The notes beneath the pieces were generated by a model. It ran no database searches. It had not been told where the DNA came from and saw only the letters and a program-made list of their open reading frames with translations. DNA of 64,000 nucleotides from JBKPNJ01 sp963695705 (GTDB taxonomy: Bacteria > Actinomycetota > Actinomycetes > Propionibacteriales > Nocardioidaceae), in contig CAVOHB010000009.1 in NCBI GenBank assembly GCA_963695705.1, positions 496,001-560,000 on the forward strand, written 5' to 3'. The translations under genes and the position numbers were made by a program. Positions 1 to 9,498 of this stretch are shown piece by piece; the first letter of the stretch is position 1; every line of letters begins with the position of its first letter.

Positions 1-872
1 AAGCAGAGGTTTGCGCACTGCTCCGGCAGCACGATCTGCCCGATTCGGGTGCCGTCAGGGTCGAACACGTGAACTCCGTCGTAGCCGTCGCCGCCGCCGG
101 CCGCGGCAGCCCACAGGTTCCCGTCGATGTCGCAGCGGATCCCGTCCGACGAGCCAGGGGTCATGTCCGCGAACACACGACCTCCGGTCGGCCGCCCCGA
201 GTGCATGTCGAAGACGTGGATTGTCGACGGGCGGGATCCGGAGTCCACCACATACAGCAGCGACTCGTCCGGTGAGAGGCACAGCCCGTTGGGTCGCTCC
301 AGGGAATCGATGACCGCTTCGGCCACCCCGGTGTCGAGGTCGATGCGATAAACCCGGGTGGGTAGCTCGAGCTCTGCCTGGTCGCCCTCGTAGTTGGACA
401 GGATCCCGTACCCGGGGTCGGTGAACCACACCGCGCCATCCGCGGCGGTGACCACGTCATTGGGGGCGTTGAGCGGCTTGCCGTCGACTTGGTCCGCGAG
501 CACCGTCACGCGTCCGTCGTGCTCCGTGCGGGTGACCCGTCGGGTCAGGTGTTCGCAGGAGACGAGCCGTCCGCGGGAGTCCCGGGTGTGCCCGTTGGCG
601 AAGTCGGACGGGCTGCGGAACACCGTGACGGCGCCGGTCTCCTCGTCCCATCGCAACATCCGGTTGTTGGGGATGTCACTCCACAGCAGGCAGCGGTGGT
701 CACCGAACCAGACCGGTCCCTCGGCCCAGCGGTAACCGGTCGCGATGCGCTCGACCACCGCGCTGTCGACGCGGTAGCGCTCGAATCGTTCGTCGAGTAT
801 CCGTACCGCCGGGTCGGGGTAGCGGACCGGAGCGTCGGGCCAGCGGGAGGCCGGGAGCGGTGTGATGTGCAT
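1..872 (-). CDS. SMP-30/gluconolactonase-family protein (3' end off window)
   Basis: Translating the minus strand from the ATG at 872 gives at least 290 codons without a stop, running off the left edge. It reads as a six-bladed beta-propeller of the SMP-30/gluconolactonase/LRE family. Visible family motifs are WAEGPVW (metal-ligand Glu about residue 51), LNAPND (about 134-139), RPNGLCLSPDE, and SSDGIRCDIDGNLW, which carries the metal-binding Asp. Family members hydrolyse sugar lactones or similar esters in the cytoplasm using a divalent metal. The substrate cannot be told here. It is divergent from the EtfD-like gene across 65 nt. No signal peptide is seen. The family call is secure; the specific reaction is inference. 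Confidence 0.85.
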   Translation of the reverse strand, partial: MHITPLPASRWPDAPVRYPDPAVRILDERFERYRVDSAVVERIATGYRWAEGPVWFGDHRCLLWSDIPNNRMLRWDEETGAVTVFRSPSDFANGHTRDSRGRLVSCEHLTRRVTRTEHDGRVTVLADQVDGKPLNAPNDVVTAADGAVWFTDPGYGILSNYEGDQAELELPTRVYRIDLDTGVAEAVIDSLERPNGLCLSPDESLLYVVDSGSRPSTIHVFDMHSGRPTGGRVFADMTPGSSDGIRCDIDGNLWAAAAGGGDGYDGVHVFDPDGTRIGQIVLPEQCANLC

Positions 873-937
873 GGAGCGAGCCTTCGGTAGGACGTGGCGT
901 GCTCGGACGACTCGGAGGATAGGACAGGATACGGGGC

Positions 938-3175
938 ATGCAGGTTCTCGCCATTTTGGTCTCGGTCGCGATCTCCCTGGTCGCGGTCGCCCTGTTCGCC
1001 AACGCGGTCCGGCAGATCCTCACCGTGGTCAGGCTGGGCCAGCCCGCCCCCAACCGCAGCGACGCCAAGGGTGCCCGCTGGGCGACGATGCTCAAGGAGA
1101 CCCTCGCTCACACCAGGATGCTGCAGTGGACCGCAGTGGGTATCGGTCACTGGTTCATCTTCATCGGGTTCGGGCTGCTCTTCTTCACCCTGGTCACCGC
1201 GTACGGGCAGCTGTTCGACCCCTATTTCGCGATTCCGGCGCTCGGCGGCTTCTTCCTTTTCGAATGGGTGTCAGAGCTCTTCGCCACCGTGATGGTCGTG
1301 GCCATCGTCGGGTTCATCCTCTATCGCGCCACCCGTCCCCGACAGCGCGAGCGCGGAGCCAGGGGCCGGTTCTACGGCTCGACCATGTGGCAGGGGTACT
1401 TCGTCGAGGTCGTCATTCTGCTTGTTGCGTTGTGCATCATCACGCTGCGAGGGGCGGAGTACGCGCTCGCGCAGTACGGGTCCGATCCCGACCACGCGTC
1501 GGCGTTCCACTTCCCCCTGACGGTCTGGCTCGGCCACCTGTTCTCGCCGATGTCCGAGGGTGCGCTGAAGAACCTCATCTGGGTCACCGCGACGGTCAAG
1601 ATCGTCGTATCGATGGTCTGGCTGATCGTGCTCGCCCTGAACACGACCATGGGGGTCGCCTGGCACCGGTTCACCGTCTGGTTCAACATCTGGTTCAAGC
1701 GGAGGAGCGACGGTGGATCGTCGCTCGGCGCGTTGCAACCCATGATGGCCGGCGGGGTGCCGATCGACTTCGAGAACATCGAGGATCTCGACGAGGACAC
1801 GGTGTTCGGGGTAGGAAAGGCCGAGGACTTCGCCTGGAAGGGCATCCTCGACTTCGCCTCGTGCACCGAGTGCGGGCGCTGCCAGTCCCAGTGCCCCGCG
1901 TGGAACACCGAGAAGCCGTTGTCGCCGAAGCTGCTCATCACCAACCTGCGCGACCACACGTTCGCCAAGGCTCCGTACCTGCTGGCCAGCGAGGAGGATC
2001 GCGAGAATCTGCCGGACGACATCAAGACCGAGGCCGAGCGCGAGCTGGTCGGTGTCACCGAGGGCGACCCGTCGATGCCCTCCGGTGGGGCCGTGATCGA
2101 TCCCGACGTCCTGTGGTCGTGCACGTCGTGCGGTGCGTGTGTGCAGCAGTGCCCCGTCGACATCGAGCACGTCGACCACATCATGGACATGCGCCGGTAC
2201 CAGGTGCTGGTCGAGTCCAACTTCCCGGCCGAGCTCAACCAGCTGTTCAGGGGGCTGGAGAACAAGGGAAACCCGTGGAACATGGCACCGGCCGCGCGGA
2301 TGGACTGGGCCAAGGGGTTGCCGTTCGAGGTCAGGCAGGTGGGTGTCGACGTCGACGGCCTCGATGAGGTCGAATGGCTGTTCTGGGTGGGCTGCGCCGG
2401 TGCGTACGAGGATCGCGCGAAGAAGACAACCAGGGCGGTTGCCGAGCTGCTCAACCAGGCCGGCGTGAGTTTCGCGGTGCTCGGCTCTGACGAGACCTGC
2501 ACCGGCGACCCCGCTCGACGCTCCGGCAACGAGTTCGTCTTCCAGCAGCTGGCGCTGCAGAACTCCGAGGTTCTCAAGGGAGCGAAGGCGAAGAAGGTGG
2601 TGGCAACCTGCGCCCACTGCTTCAACACGTTGAAGAACGAGTACGGCGAGTTCGGCGTCGAGCTCGAGGTCGTGCACCACACCCAGCTGCTCAATCGGCT
2701 GGTTCGTGAGGGAAAGCTCACCCCGGTGGCACCGACGTCGGGTGCGGTCAACGGCCGGACGATCACCTATCACGATCCGTGCTTCCTCGGCCGACACAAC
2801 CAGGTGTACCAACCTCCCCGCGAGCTCCTTTCGGCGATTCCGGACGCGCGATTCACCGAGATGCCCCGCAACAGCGAGCGGTCGTTCTGCTGCGGTGCCG
2901 GCGGAGCCCGGATGTGGATGGAGGAGTCGATCGGCGAGCGCATCAACCTCAACCGCACCACCGAGGCGGTTGCAACCGGCGCCGACCAGATCGCGGTCGG
3001 ATGCCCGTACTGTCGCGTGATGATGTCCGACGGCCTCACGACACTCCAGGCCGGCGGCGCGGCCCGCGACGAGGTAGAGGTGGTCGATGTCGCGCAGCTG
3101 CTGCTGGCCTCGGTCAGACGCGGCGGCGACGGCCCCCCTCCCTCCACCGCGGACCCCACCGGTAGAGACGGCTAG
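938..3175 (+). CDS. etfD: EtfD-like membrane Fe-S oxidoreductase (ETF:menaquinone reductase)
   Basis: A 745-residue protein with about five N-terminal membrane helices (near 1-25, 70-90, 107-130, 150-170 and 222-245). Two [4Fe-4S] ferredoxin motifs follow, CTECGRCQSQCP from C309 and CTSCGACVQQCP from C395. Two CCG-type cysteine-rich domains come last (DETCTGDPARR, CAHCFNTLKNEYG, YHDPCFLGRHN, SFCCGAGGARMW). This order matches heterodisulfide-reductase-like proteins such as mycobacterial Rv0338c/EtfD. Those pass electrons from electron-transfer flavoprotein, reduced in fatty-acid beta-oxidation, into the menaquinone pool. The ATG at 938 starts the first membrane helix and is preceded by purine-rich sequence. 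No etfAB gene lies in the window, so the partner is inferred from the family. Confidence 0.9.
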   Translation: MQVLAILVSVAISLVAVALFANAVRQILTVVRLGQPAPNRSDAKGARWATMLKETLAHTRMLQWTAVGIGHWFIFIGFGLLFFTLVTAYGQLFDPYFAIPALGGFFLFEWVSELFATVMVVAIVGFILYRATRPRQRERGARGRFYGSTMWQGYFVEVVILLVALCIITLRGAEYALAQYGSDPDHASAFHFPLTVWLGHLFSPMSEGALKNLIWVTATVKIVVSMVWLIVLALNTTMGVAWHRFTVWFNIWFKRRSDGGSSLGALQPMMAGGVPIDFENIEDLDEDTVFGVGKAEDFAWKGILDFASCTECGRCQSQCPAWNTEKPLSPKLLITNLRDHTFAKAPYLLASEEDRENLPDDIKTEAERELVGVTEGDPSMPSGGAVIDPDVLWSCTSCGACVQQCPVDIEHVDHIMDMRRYQVLVESNFPAELNQLFRGLENKGNPWNMAPAARMDWAKGLPFEVRQVGVDVDGLDEVEWLFWVGCAGAYEDRAKKTTRAVAELLNQAGVSFAVLGSDETCTGDPARRSGNEFVFQQLALQNSEVLKGAKAKKVVATCAHCFNTLKNEYGEFGVELEVVHHTQLLNRLVREGKLTPVAPTSGAVNGRTITYHDPCFLGRHNQVYQPPRELLSAIPDARFTEMPRNSERSFCCGAGGARMWMEESIGERINLNRTTEAVATGADQIAVGCPYCRVMMSDGLTTLQAGGAARDEVEVVDVAQLLLASVRRGGDGPPPSTADPTGRDG

Positions 3176-3188
3176 AGGGCGACCGACC

Positions 3189-3209
3189 AGGACGACGAAG
3201 GCTCGTCCT
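3189..3209. terminator. Weak hairpin between convergent genes
   Basis: AGGACGA and TCGTCCT form a 7-bp stem with a 7-nt loop between the convergent EtfD-like and MocR genes. There is no U-tract, which is common for actinobacterial terminators. Function is inferred from placement only. Confidence 0.35.
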
Positions 3210-3249
3210 CCTGAGCATGGTGGGCGAGGTGAGAGGACGCAGCCCCCGG

Positions 3250-4659
3250 TCAGTGCCCGTTGAGCAGGTCGCCGACGGCGGCGATGCCGGTGCGGATCGC
3301 GCGTTCGCCGGTGTTGCCGAACCCGAGCAACAGCTGGGTCGGAGTCGTGTGCTTGTCCGAGCGTTGCGCGCTCATTCCGTACAGGCCGACGGAGCGACCT
3401 CGGGCTTCGGCTACCACGCGCTTCTCGTCCGTGCCGTCGGGTAGGTGGGCGACGGCGTGGAAGCCGGCCGCGAGCCCGGAGAGCTCGACCAAGGGTGCGT
3501 GCTCGGCGAGAGCGTCCACGAGGGCCGATCGGCGGTGAGCGTACAAGGTACGCATCCGGCGGAGGTGGCGGTCAAAGCGGCCTGACTCGATGAGGGCCGC
3601 CAGAGCCAACTGCTCGAGCCCCGCGGAGCCACGGTCCTCACGCCGCTTCTGCTCCCTGACCGCGACCATGAGCCAGCTGGGGCAGAGCATCCAACCCAGC
3701 CGCAGCGCCGGTGCCAGGGACTTGCTGACGGTTCCCAGGGCGACGACCCGTTCGGGCGCGAGACCCTGCAAGGCGCCGACAGGATCTCGGTCGTAGCGGA
3801 ACTCGGCGTCGTAGTCGTCCTCGACGATGACCGCCTGGTGCCTGTTCGCCCAGTCCACGAGGGCCAGGCGGCGCTCCGCTGCAAGCACCACCCCGGTGGG
3901 CCACTGGTGTGCGGGAGTGAGCACCGCGACCCGTGCCGCGGATGCCTCGAGCGCGTCCACGCGCAGACCCAGCTCGTCGACCGGTATCGGGCAGGCGTCG
4001 ACTCCGGCCCTTGCCGTGGCGGCCGCAACGGTCTCGTCGTAGCCAGGGTCCTCGAACGCCACCGTGCGGAGCCCGCGGTCGGCCAGCGCAGAAAGAACCA
4101 GGTTGAGGCCCTGGGTGAACCCGTTGCAGACCACGATGTGCTCAGGGTCCGCGGCGGCGGCACGCACTCGACGTGCATAGCCGGCCAGTACGTGTCGCAG
4201 CTCGGGTACGCCACGCGGGTCGCCGTAATTCAGGGCTGATGCCGGCGCCCGACGGTAGGCCTCGCGCTGCGCCCACAGCCAGTCCGTACCGGGGAAGCTG
4301 CCCAGGTCCGGGACACCCGGCAGGAAGTCGACGGTCAGGCGCCGTCCGGGGGCCGCTGGTCCCGTCGACCGCGGGCTGACCGCCATCCCCCTGCTTGCGA
4401 CGCGGGTCGCCGAACCGACCTGGCTCGTGAGGTATCCCTCACCCTGAAGCTGGCCATAGCACTCGATGACCAGTCCGCGAGACACCCCGAGCAAGCGAGC
4501 GAATTCCCGCGAGGACGGCAGCCGCTCCCCAGCCTCCAGCCGACCGGTTCGGATCGCCTCGCGCAGGCCACGTTCGATCTGGGATCGAAGCGACTCCCGC
4601 TGGTCGCGGTCGATGGGAACCAAGAGCTCCGGACTCAAACCGGTCCACCGAATCGGCAT
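3250..4659 (-). CDS. MocR/PdxR-type regulator (GntR wHTH + aminotransferase domain)
   Basis: A 469-residue protein with an N-terminal GntR winged helix (about 20-90; LPSSREFARLLGVSRG is the recognition region). A fold-type I aminotransferase-like domain follows. The PLP lysine is K313 in TVSKSLAPALRLGWM, and VEDDYDAEFRYD at about 279-290 holds the PLP-contacting Asp and Tyr. MocR proteins use PLP or amino compounds as effectors. They often control a divergent gene, here the MFS transporter starting 48 nt away. Full length and all key residues are present. The regulated metabolite is unknown. Confidence 0.9.
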   Translation of the reverse strand: MPIRWTGLSPELLVPIDRDQRESLRSQIERGLREAIRTGRLEAGERLPSSREFARLLGVSRGLVIECYGQLQGEGYLTSQVGSATRVASRGMAVSPRSTGPAAPGRRLTVDFLPGVPDLGSFPGTDWLWAQREAYRRAPASALNYGDPRGVPELRHVLAGYARRVRAAAADPEHIVVCNGFTQGLNLVLSALADRGLRTVAFEDPGYDETVAAATARAGVDACPIPVDELGLRVDALEASAARVAVLTPAHQWPTGVVLAAERRLALVDWANRHQAVIVEDDYDAEFRYDRDPVGALQGLAPERVVALGTVSKSLAPALRLGWMLCPSWLMVAVREQKRREDRGSAGLEQLALAALIESGRFDRHLRRMRTLYAHRRSALVDALAEHAPLVELSGLAAGFHAVAHLPDGTDEKRVVAEARGRSVGLYGMSAQRSDKHTTPTQLLLGFGNTGERAIRTGIAAVGDLLNGH

Positions 4660-4707
4660 GGAATTGGAACTTATCGGCGACCGGTTGCGGTGTCTAACGT
4701 CCTCGCC

Positions 4708-5910
4708 ATGACAACAAGCGTTCAGGCACCCGGTCTGTCGGACTCGAGTGCGCCGAGGCTGATGACCAGGAACCTGCTGCTGCTCTGCGCGGCCGACTTC
4801 GGTGCGATGACCAGTTTCTACCTGCTGCTGTCGGTCGCGCCCTCATACGCGGCCGCGTCGGGCGGGGGCAACCTCGGCGCGGGACTGACCACGGGCGTGA
4901 TGATGCTCGCCGCGGTGGTGGCCGAAACCGTCACTCCCCGGCTGGCGGGCAGATTCGGCTACCGGCGAAGCCTCGTCGCTGGACTCGCCCTGCTCGGCTT
5001 CCCGACCGTGTGGCTGGCCGTCTCGGCTTCCATCGGCGCGCTCGTGACCGTCAGCCTGCTCCGCGGCATCGGCTTCGCGATCGTCGTGGTGGCGACGGCA
5101 GGGCTGGCCGCCTCGCTGGCCCCGCCCGAACGCCGCGGCGAGGGACTCGGACTGCTGGGTGTCGTCGCCAACCTGCCGGCCGTCATCGCGCTCCCCACCG
5201 GCGTGCTGCTGGCGGATGCGGTCGGCTACCCGCTGGCTCTAGTACTCGGCGGGGCAACCGCGGTGCTGGGGGTTTGTGCGGTCGTCCGGCTTCCCGACGA
5301 TCGCACCGGAACTGGGGAGCCCCTGGGATTGTCGGCCGCCCTTCGGACACCCTCGCTGAGTCGGCTGTTCGTGATCTTCGCGGTCGTCGCGATGGGTGGT
5401 GGCATCGTGGCCACCTTCCTCCCGGCGGCCCTCATGGGTCGGTTCGGATCATCCTGGGTGTCAGCCGCCCTTCTGCTGCAGGCCACCGCGGCCACGTTCA
5501 CCCGTTGGTGGGGCGGGCGGTGGGCGGATCGACACGGTGCGCGGCAGCTGGTCGTCCCGAGCGTGCTCGTCTGCGCCGTCGGCCTCGCCGCGCTGATGTT
5601 CGCCTCGAACCTGGTGGCGGTGCTGGCGGCCGCGCTGATCTTCGGAACCGGTTTCGGCATCGCTCAGAGCGCCACTCTCAACGCGATGTTCGACCAGGTG
5701 TCGACGTCGGGATTCGGCACGGTCAGCGCGTTGTGGAACCTCGCCTACGACTCCGGGTTCGGTGCCGGCGCGATCGCGTTCGGGGTCGTCGCCGCGCAGA
5801 CGGGATACCCGGGCGCGTTCGGGGTCACTGCCCTGGTCATCGTTGCCGTGCTTCCGCTCGCCTGGACGAGCCGTACCCGGATCGGTGCGCCGTGTTTGGC
5901 TACCTGCTGA
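4708..5910 (+). CDS. MFS efflux transporter
   Basis: About 400 residues with twelve probable membrane helices, typical of a major facilitator superfamily drug or metabolite exporter (arabinose-efflux-permease-like group). The cytoplasmic-loop motif is visible as TPRLAGRFGYRRSLVAG after helix 2 and again as RWWGGRWADRHGARQLV in the second half. I chose ATG 4708 over the in-frame GTG 4690 because it leaves room for a promoter before the divergent MocR gene. That arrangement suggests the transporter is the regulator's main target. Substrate unknown. Confidence 0.82.
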   Translation: MTTSVQAPGLSDSSAPRLMTRNLLLLCAADFGAMTSFYLLLSVAPSYAAASGGGNLGAGLTTGVMMLAAVVAETVTPRLAGRFGYRRSLVAGLALLGFPTVWLAVSASIGALVTVSLLRGIGFAIVVVATAGLAASLAPPERRGEGLGLLGVVANLPAVIALPTGVLLADAVGYPLALVLGGATAVLGVCAVVRLPDDRTGTGEPLGLSAALRTPSLSRLFVIFAVVAMGGGIVATFLPAALMGRFGSSWVSAALLLQATAATFTRWWGGRWADRHGARQLVVPSVLVCAVGLAALMFASNLVAVLAAALIFGTGFGIAQSATLNAMFDQVSTSGFGTVSALWNLAYDSGFGAGAIAFGVVAAQTGYPGAFGVTALVIVAVLPLAWTSRTRIGAPCLATC

Positions 5911-5929
5911 GGACCGGGCTACTGCGGCC

Positions 5930-6787
5930 CTAGTCATCCAGGTGGTCGGCGAGGTGACGAACCAGGGGCTCGGCGTGGATGAGATCCCACTCGACCTGAG
6001 ACCTGTCCCAACGCACGCCCGGTGTCATGCTCTGCATCAGCAGACCGTCGAGGCTGAGGCGGAAGATGAGCGCGCGCAAGAGCAGCTGCGACAGCTCCGG
6101 CACGTCCGTCGCGTGCGATGTGAGGCCGATGCCCTCGCCGTACCAGAGGACCGCATCGACGATCATGAGCGCCGTGGCGTACCCGGCGGGACGCCAGTAC
6201 GGCGAGAAGTCGATGACCGCGGGCGGTAGCCCGGCCGCGAACAGCAGGTTCCCGGCGACGTCGCCGTGAATCACCTGCTGCTGCAGAGCTATCGGCCGGC
6301 TCATCGAGCGGAGGCGGGAGATCATCTCGGTCAGCGGCTTCGAGGGTAGGGCGGCCGTGCCCTCATCCCAGGCCAGCCGGTCCGCCTCGGCGAAGCGGTC
6401 GGTGCGTCCCTCGATGAAAGCCGGCATCGGCAGCCGCGCCAGGGCCGAGTGGAACCTGCCGCACACCTGGATGGCTTCGGCCCAGGGGCCGCCCCGGAGC
6501 AGGTGCTCACCGTCCACCCTCTCGAAGGCAGTCCACCCGTCGACCACCCATCGCCCGTCCCGGCTCATGATCGGACGAGGCGTCCGAAAGCCTTCTTGCG
6601 TGACGGTGCTCAACACCCGGGCGGCCCAGTTGGCCTGGGCCTCGTCACCAGCCGGCTTCAGGACCACATCGCCGTCCACGAACGTGCTGCCCTGGCCACC
6701 CGCCAGGAGTGAGGCGCGACCAGTACCACCGAAGGCGGCGAGGACGTCATCATCGGGCCCCGTGGCCCGGTCAGAGGCGCGGCCCAT
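5930..6787 (-). CDS. Phosphotransferase/kinase-like protein (TIGR02569-like)
   Basis: A 285-residue protein with a small-kinase (APH-like) fold. The catalytic loop is VIHGDVAGNLLF and the DFG-like element is VIDFSPYWRPAGYA, followed by an all-helical C-terminus. The sequence resembles the conserved actinobacterial TIGR02569 group, whose substrate is not established. The HGD motif is intact, so it may be active. The N-terminal glycine-rich loop appears as LAGGQGSTFVDGDVVLKP, including the ATP-anchoring Lys. The upstream broken amidohydrolase ends 17 nt inside this gene's 5' end on the same strand, so the two were probably co-transcribed. Confidence 0.75.
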   Translation of the reverse strand: MGRASDRATGPDDDVLAAFGGTGRASLLAGGQGSTFVDGDVVLKPAGDEAQANWAARVLSTVTQEGFRTPRPIMSRDGRWVVDGWTAFERVDGEHLLRGGPWAEAIQVCGRFHSALARLPMPAFIEGRTDRFAEADRLAWDEGTAALPSKPLTEMISRLRSMSRPIALQQQVIHGDVAGNLLFAAGLPPAVIDFSPYWRPAGYATALMIVDAVLWYGEGIGLTSHATDVPELSQLLLRALIFRLSLDGLLMQSMTPGVRWDRSQVEWDLIHAEPLVRHLADHLDD

Positions 6788-7924
6788 AGGTTTCGATCGC
6801 GTTGTCGACCCTGACCCGTTGCCTGATTGCGGCGGGAAGCGCCGTCAGCGCGTGACGTGGGCTGTCGAAGTCCCAGTGCGGGTAGTCCGAGCTGAACAGC
6901 AGGGTCCGTTCGGCGCGAACGATGTCGCACAGGACGTGCAGGTGCTCGCGACGGCGTGGCTCGGGGAGCGGCTGGCTGGTGAAGCGAACGTGGTCGAACA
7001 CGTACTCGCTCGGGCAACCGGCGCACCCACGGCACCTCGTCACGCAGGCCCTTGACGTTCTTGTCCAGCCGCCACAGCACATCGGGGACCCAGCCGAGGC
7101 TGCCCTCGGTGACGACCACCTTGAGCGTCCGGGAAGCGCTCGAACACGCCGTGGCAGACAAGGCTGATCACGTTGGCCTGGAAGACCTGGCTGAGGCCCG
7201 GTGTGCCATTCGACGTAGTAGGTCGGGGTGCCGCCCGCCATGCTCGGCGATGTACGGAAGATGCCCTCGCCCGGAGTTCGGATGGACGGTGATCGGCAGG
7301 CCGAGCTCGGCCGCGGCCTCGTAGATCGGGTAGTAGTGCCGCTGGCCCATCAAGATGTTGGTCAGCGGAAGCAGCACCGCAACGAAGCGCTGGTTGTCAC
7401 CGCTGCGCCGAATCTCCTTCGCCGCAAGGGCTGGATCCTGGGCGCCGACGACGATCGTGCCGCGGTAGCGGTCGTCGGCCGCGAGCCAGGTCTGCGGCCA
7501 GCCAGTCGTTGTACGCCGATGCGATGAACGCCGCGGCATCCGGGTCGGGCATCGCGCCGAGCCCGAGCACTTCACCGCCGATGAGCACTGCGCGTGAGAT
7601 CCCGTTCGCGTCGAGCAGATGTCTGGCCGTGTGCGCCGGATCCGCGCCGGGGGCAGAGCCGTCGGGCGCGCGTGCGTCATCCCGGAGGACACCGGCCGGG
7701 TTGACGTACAGCATGTTCCGCGGGATCGAGACGGCCTCGCGCTGCCCGCTGGTCGTGAGGCCCCGCCGCCCGTCGATGCCGAGTCGATGCTGTGACGCCC
7801 TCGACAGATGGGGCTTGAGATCGCCCATCCCGCCTTTCATGATCGGGTGCACGTCGCAGTCGACGAGCTCGTACCCGTGCGGCTCGTGTGTGCCCGCACC
7901 GGGTGCGTTGAGTAACTCGGTCAT
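6771..7924 (-). pseudogene. Amidohydrolase family 2, broken by at least five frameshifts
   Basis: From ATG 7924 the frame begins with the metal motif LVDCDVHPIMKGG and continues to AYNDWLAA. Homology then jumps frame near 7490 (ADDRYRGTIVVGAQDP to PITVHPNSG), near 7275 (MAGGTPTYYVEWHTG), near 7198 (QVFQANVISLVCHG), near 7135 (TLKVVVTEGSLGWVPDVLW), and near 7022 (SEYVFDHVRFTSQP to LLFSSDYPHWDFDSP). Joined, these make a nearly complete PF04909-type metal-dependent hydrolase of about 385 residues. Each break looks like one extra base beside a short G/C run, and nothing appears deleted. As written it cannot make a functional enzyme. It is either recently decayed or carries sequence errors. It is divergent from a Rieske gene that is also broken, suggesting one catabolic pair. 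Confidence 0.8.
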
Positions 7925-8093
7925 GTCGGGCTCCTCGCCGGGCGGGACATCGCTGGTCGCCGGAACTTCGTCGCAGGCATTGCGGCGTGGGCCGGCAGGC
8001 GTCAGAGTCATGCATAGCAAATCGTTTGGCATCCCGATAGCCCTCAGTCGACGTGATCGCGGGAAGCCGAACGACGCAGCGACAGGTGACGTG

Positions 8094-8445
8094 ATGGAGC
8101 ATCCGATCGGCGAGTCCGCCGACGTACGGGCTGACGGCTGTCGCATCGTCGACATCAACGGTCGCGCGGTTGGAGTCATCAGCGTCGACGACGAGTTCTT
8201 CGCCGTACACGACCGCTGCCCGCACATGGGCGCGTCGATGTGTCAAGGCACGGTGAGCGGCACCTTCGTTCCGGCGGACCCGTACGAGCTCGTCTACGAC
8301 AAGCACGACCGGGTGATCCGCTGTCCCGTGGCACGGCTGGGAGTTCGACCTCGAGACCGGGAGGTCACTGCTCGAGCCCGAGCGGATCGGTCTGAAGGTC
8401 TATCCCGTCACCGTCGAGGACGGCGTTGTCGTGCTGCACACGTGA
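8094..8445 (+). pseudogene. Rieske [2Fe-2S] ferredoxin, one frameshift
   Basis: From ATG 8094 the frame reads a Rieske ferredoxin: VRADGCRIVDINGRAVGV, then the first cluster half CPHMGASMCQG. At 8325-8328 (TGTCCCGTGG) an extra base shifts the frame. In the next frame the second half continues as WHGWEFDLETGRS and ends VEDGVVVLHT at the TGA 8443-8445. With one C removed from the CCC run the C-x-H and C-x2-H ligand pairs are complete in a protein of about 116 residues. Such ferredoxins feed electrons to oxygenases or accompany amidohydrolase or decarboxylase genes in aromatic catabolism. The partner here is the divergent broken amidohydrolase. Real mutation and homopolymer sequencing error cannot be told apart from sequence alone. 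Confidence 0.8.
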
Positions 8446-8480
8446 ACGTGCATCGCTGACCACCAACTGCCCGACAACGA

Positions 8481-8498
8481 CGGGGGAGGCGAGCCCCG
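8481..8498. terminator. Short GC hairpin between convergent genes
   Basis: CGGGG and CCCCG pair across an 8-nt loop, in the 63 nt between the convergent Rieske and GH18 genes. The stem is weak, so this is placement-based. Confidence 0.25.
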
Positions 8499-8508
8499 GC
8501 TGCTCGTG

Positions 8509-9498
8509 CTACCGGTGCCGCACGGCGTTCCAGGTGCCCCGCTGTTCGAGCCCGGCGGCCCAGTACGCCACGCCGGCCATACCCGAGCCGCGTGCGAACC
8601 GGTAGCGAGCAGCGACCGCGGCGGGACTGCTGAACCACACCCGATGCCGCACACCGTTGACGCGGTAGCGAAAGGTGAGCTCCCGTTGGATCGGGTCGAA
8701 CACCGGGGTGGCGCCGTGAGTGTGAGCGAGCGCGACTGCTTGCTGGCCGATCAGAGTCTCCGCAGTTCCGCGCGACCAGTCTCTGCCGTACGTCGGGACG
8801 CCGAGCTCCACCTTGCCGAGCGGTGTGTTCCGGGCTGTGTACGCGACGACCCGGCGCACCCACGGGAAGCCGGCAATCGGTCCGGGTGGGGTGTTCGGCG
8901 CGTGCTGGTCATACGCCATGACACGCATCCGGGAGGCGCTCGCCGCGATCGCGGTGTAGTCGTAGACCCCGGGGATCAGCTTGCCGCGCCACACCGTGAG
9001 CTCGTCACTGGTGCGGGGCATGACCGTGACCACGCAGACCTTGTTGAGCCTCCGCATTCGGCGGCACAGCTCATCGATGAAGGTGGTGAAGCCTCGCTGC
9101 ACCTTCGCCGCAAGCCGTGGGCTTGTCGTGAGCGCGAGGTTCTCGTAGTCGATGTCGATGCCCCGATACGCGCGGGAGGTCACGACCTTGGCGAGTTTCT
9201 CGACATGCGCCGCTCGCCGGCGAGCACCAGAGAAGCACCTGATGGCCGCTCGGGGAGCCAGCCCGGTGGCGGTGACCGTCGGGACAACGCCGAGTCCCTT
9301 CGCGACAAGGCCGCGGATGGCGGCTCGCGAGCCGGCGCCCGGTCGGCCGGTCAGCCGTGCGCAGGACGTCGCGTCGTACCAGAAGGGCGAGGCCAGGTCG
9401 AACAGATCGCTGTTGTTCGCAACGCGCTTGTACTCAGCGGTCATGTTCCGGTTGGGAAGCCATACCGAAGAAGCGCGATGACGTGACTTGTCATTCAT
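8509..9498 (-). CDS. GH18-like glycoside hydrolase (YaaH/chitinase fold)
   Basis: From ATG 9498 the protein is 329 residues. It shows the GH18 signature YRGIDIDYENL with the catalytic acid E119, the later barrel strand RMRVMAYDQHAPNTPPGPIAGF, and ELGVPTYGRDW. This places it nearest to spore-coat/YaaH-type and chitinase-like GH18 proteins, which act on chitin or peptidoglycan glycans. The frame has no signal peptide of its own. A good one lies immediately upstream in a different frame (9491-9580), and its TGA overlaps this ATG. The mature enzyme is probably meant to be exported. Either the gene is frameshifted near 9495 or translation restarts there. Confidence 0.75.
   Translation of the reverse strand: MNDKSRHRASSVWLPNRNMTAEYKRVANNSDLFDLASPFWYDATSCARLTGRPGAGSRAAIRGLVAKGLGVVPTVTATGLAPRAAIRCFSGARRRAAHVEKLAKVVTSRAYRGIDIDYENLALTTSPRLAAKVQRGFTTFIDELCRRMRRLNKVCVVTVMPRTSDELTVWRGKLIPGVYDYTAIAASASRMRVMAYDQHAPNTPPGPIAGFPWVRRVVAYTARNTPLGKVELGVPTYGRDWSRGTAETLIGQQAVALAHTHGATPVFDPIQRELTFRYRVNGVRHRVWFSSPAAVAARYRFARGSGMAGVAYWAAGLEQRGTWNAVRHR

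Noticed and set aside
1271..2812. Long open frame on the minus strand opposite the EtfD-like gene
   Set aside because: It mirrors a gene with strong motifs and codon bias and has no recognisable domain. Long antisense frames are expected at this GC content.
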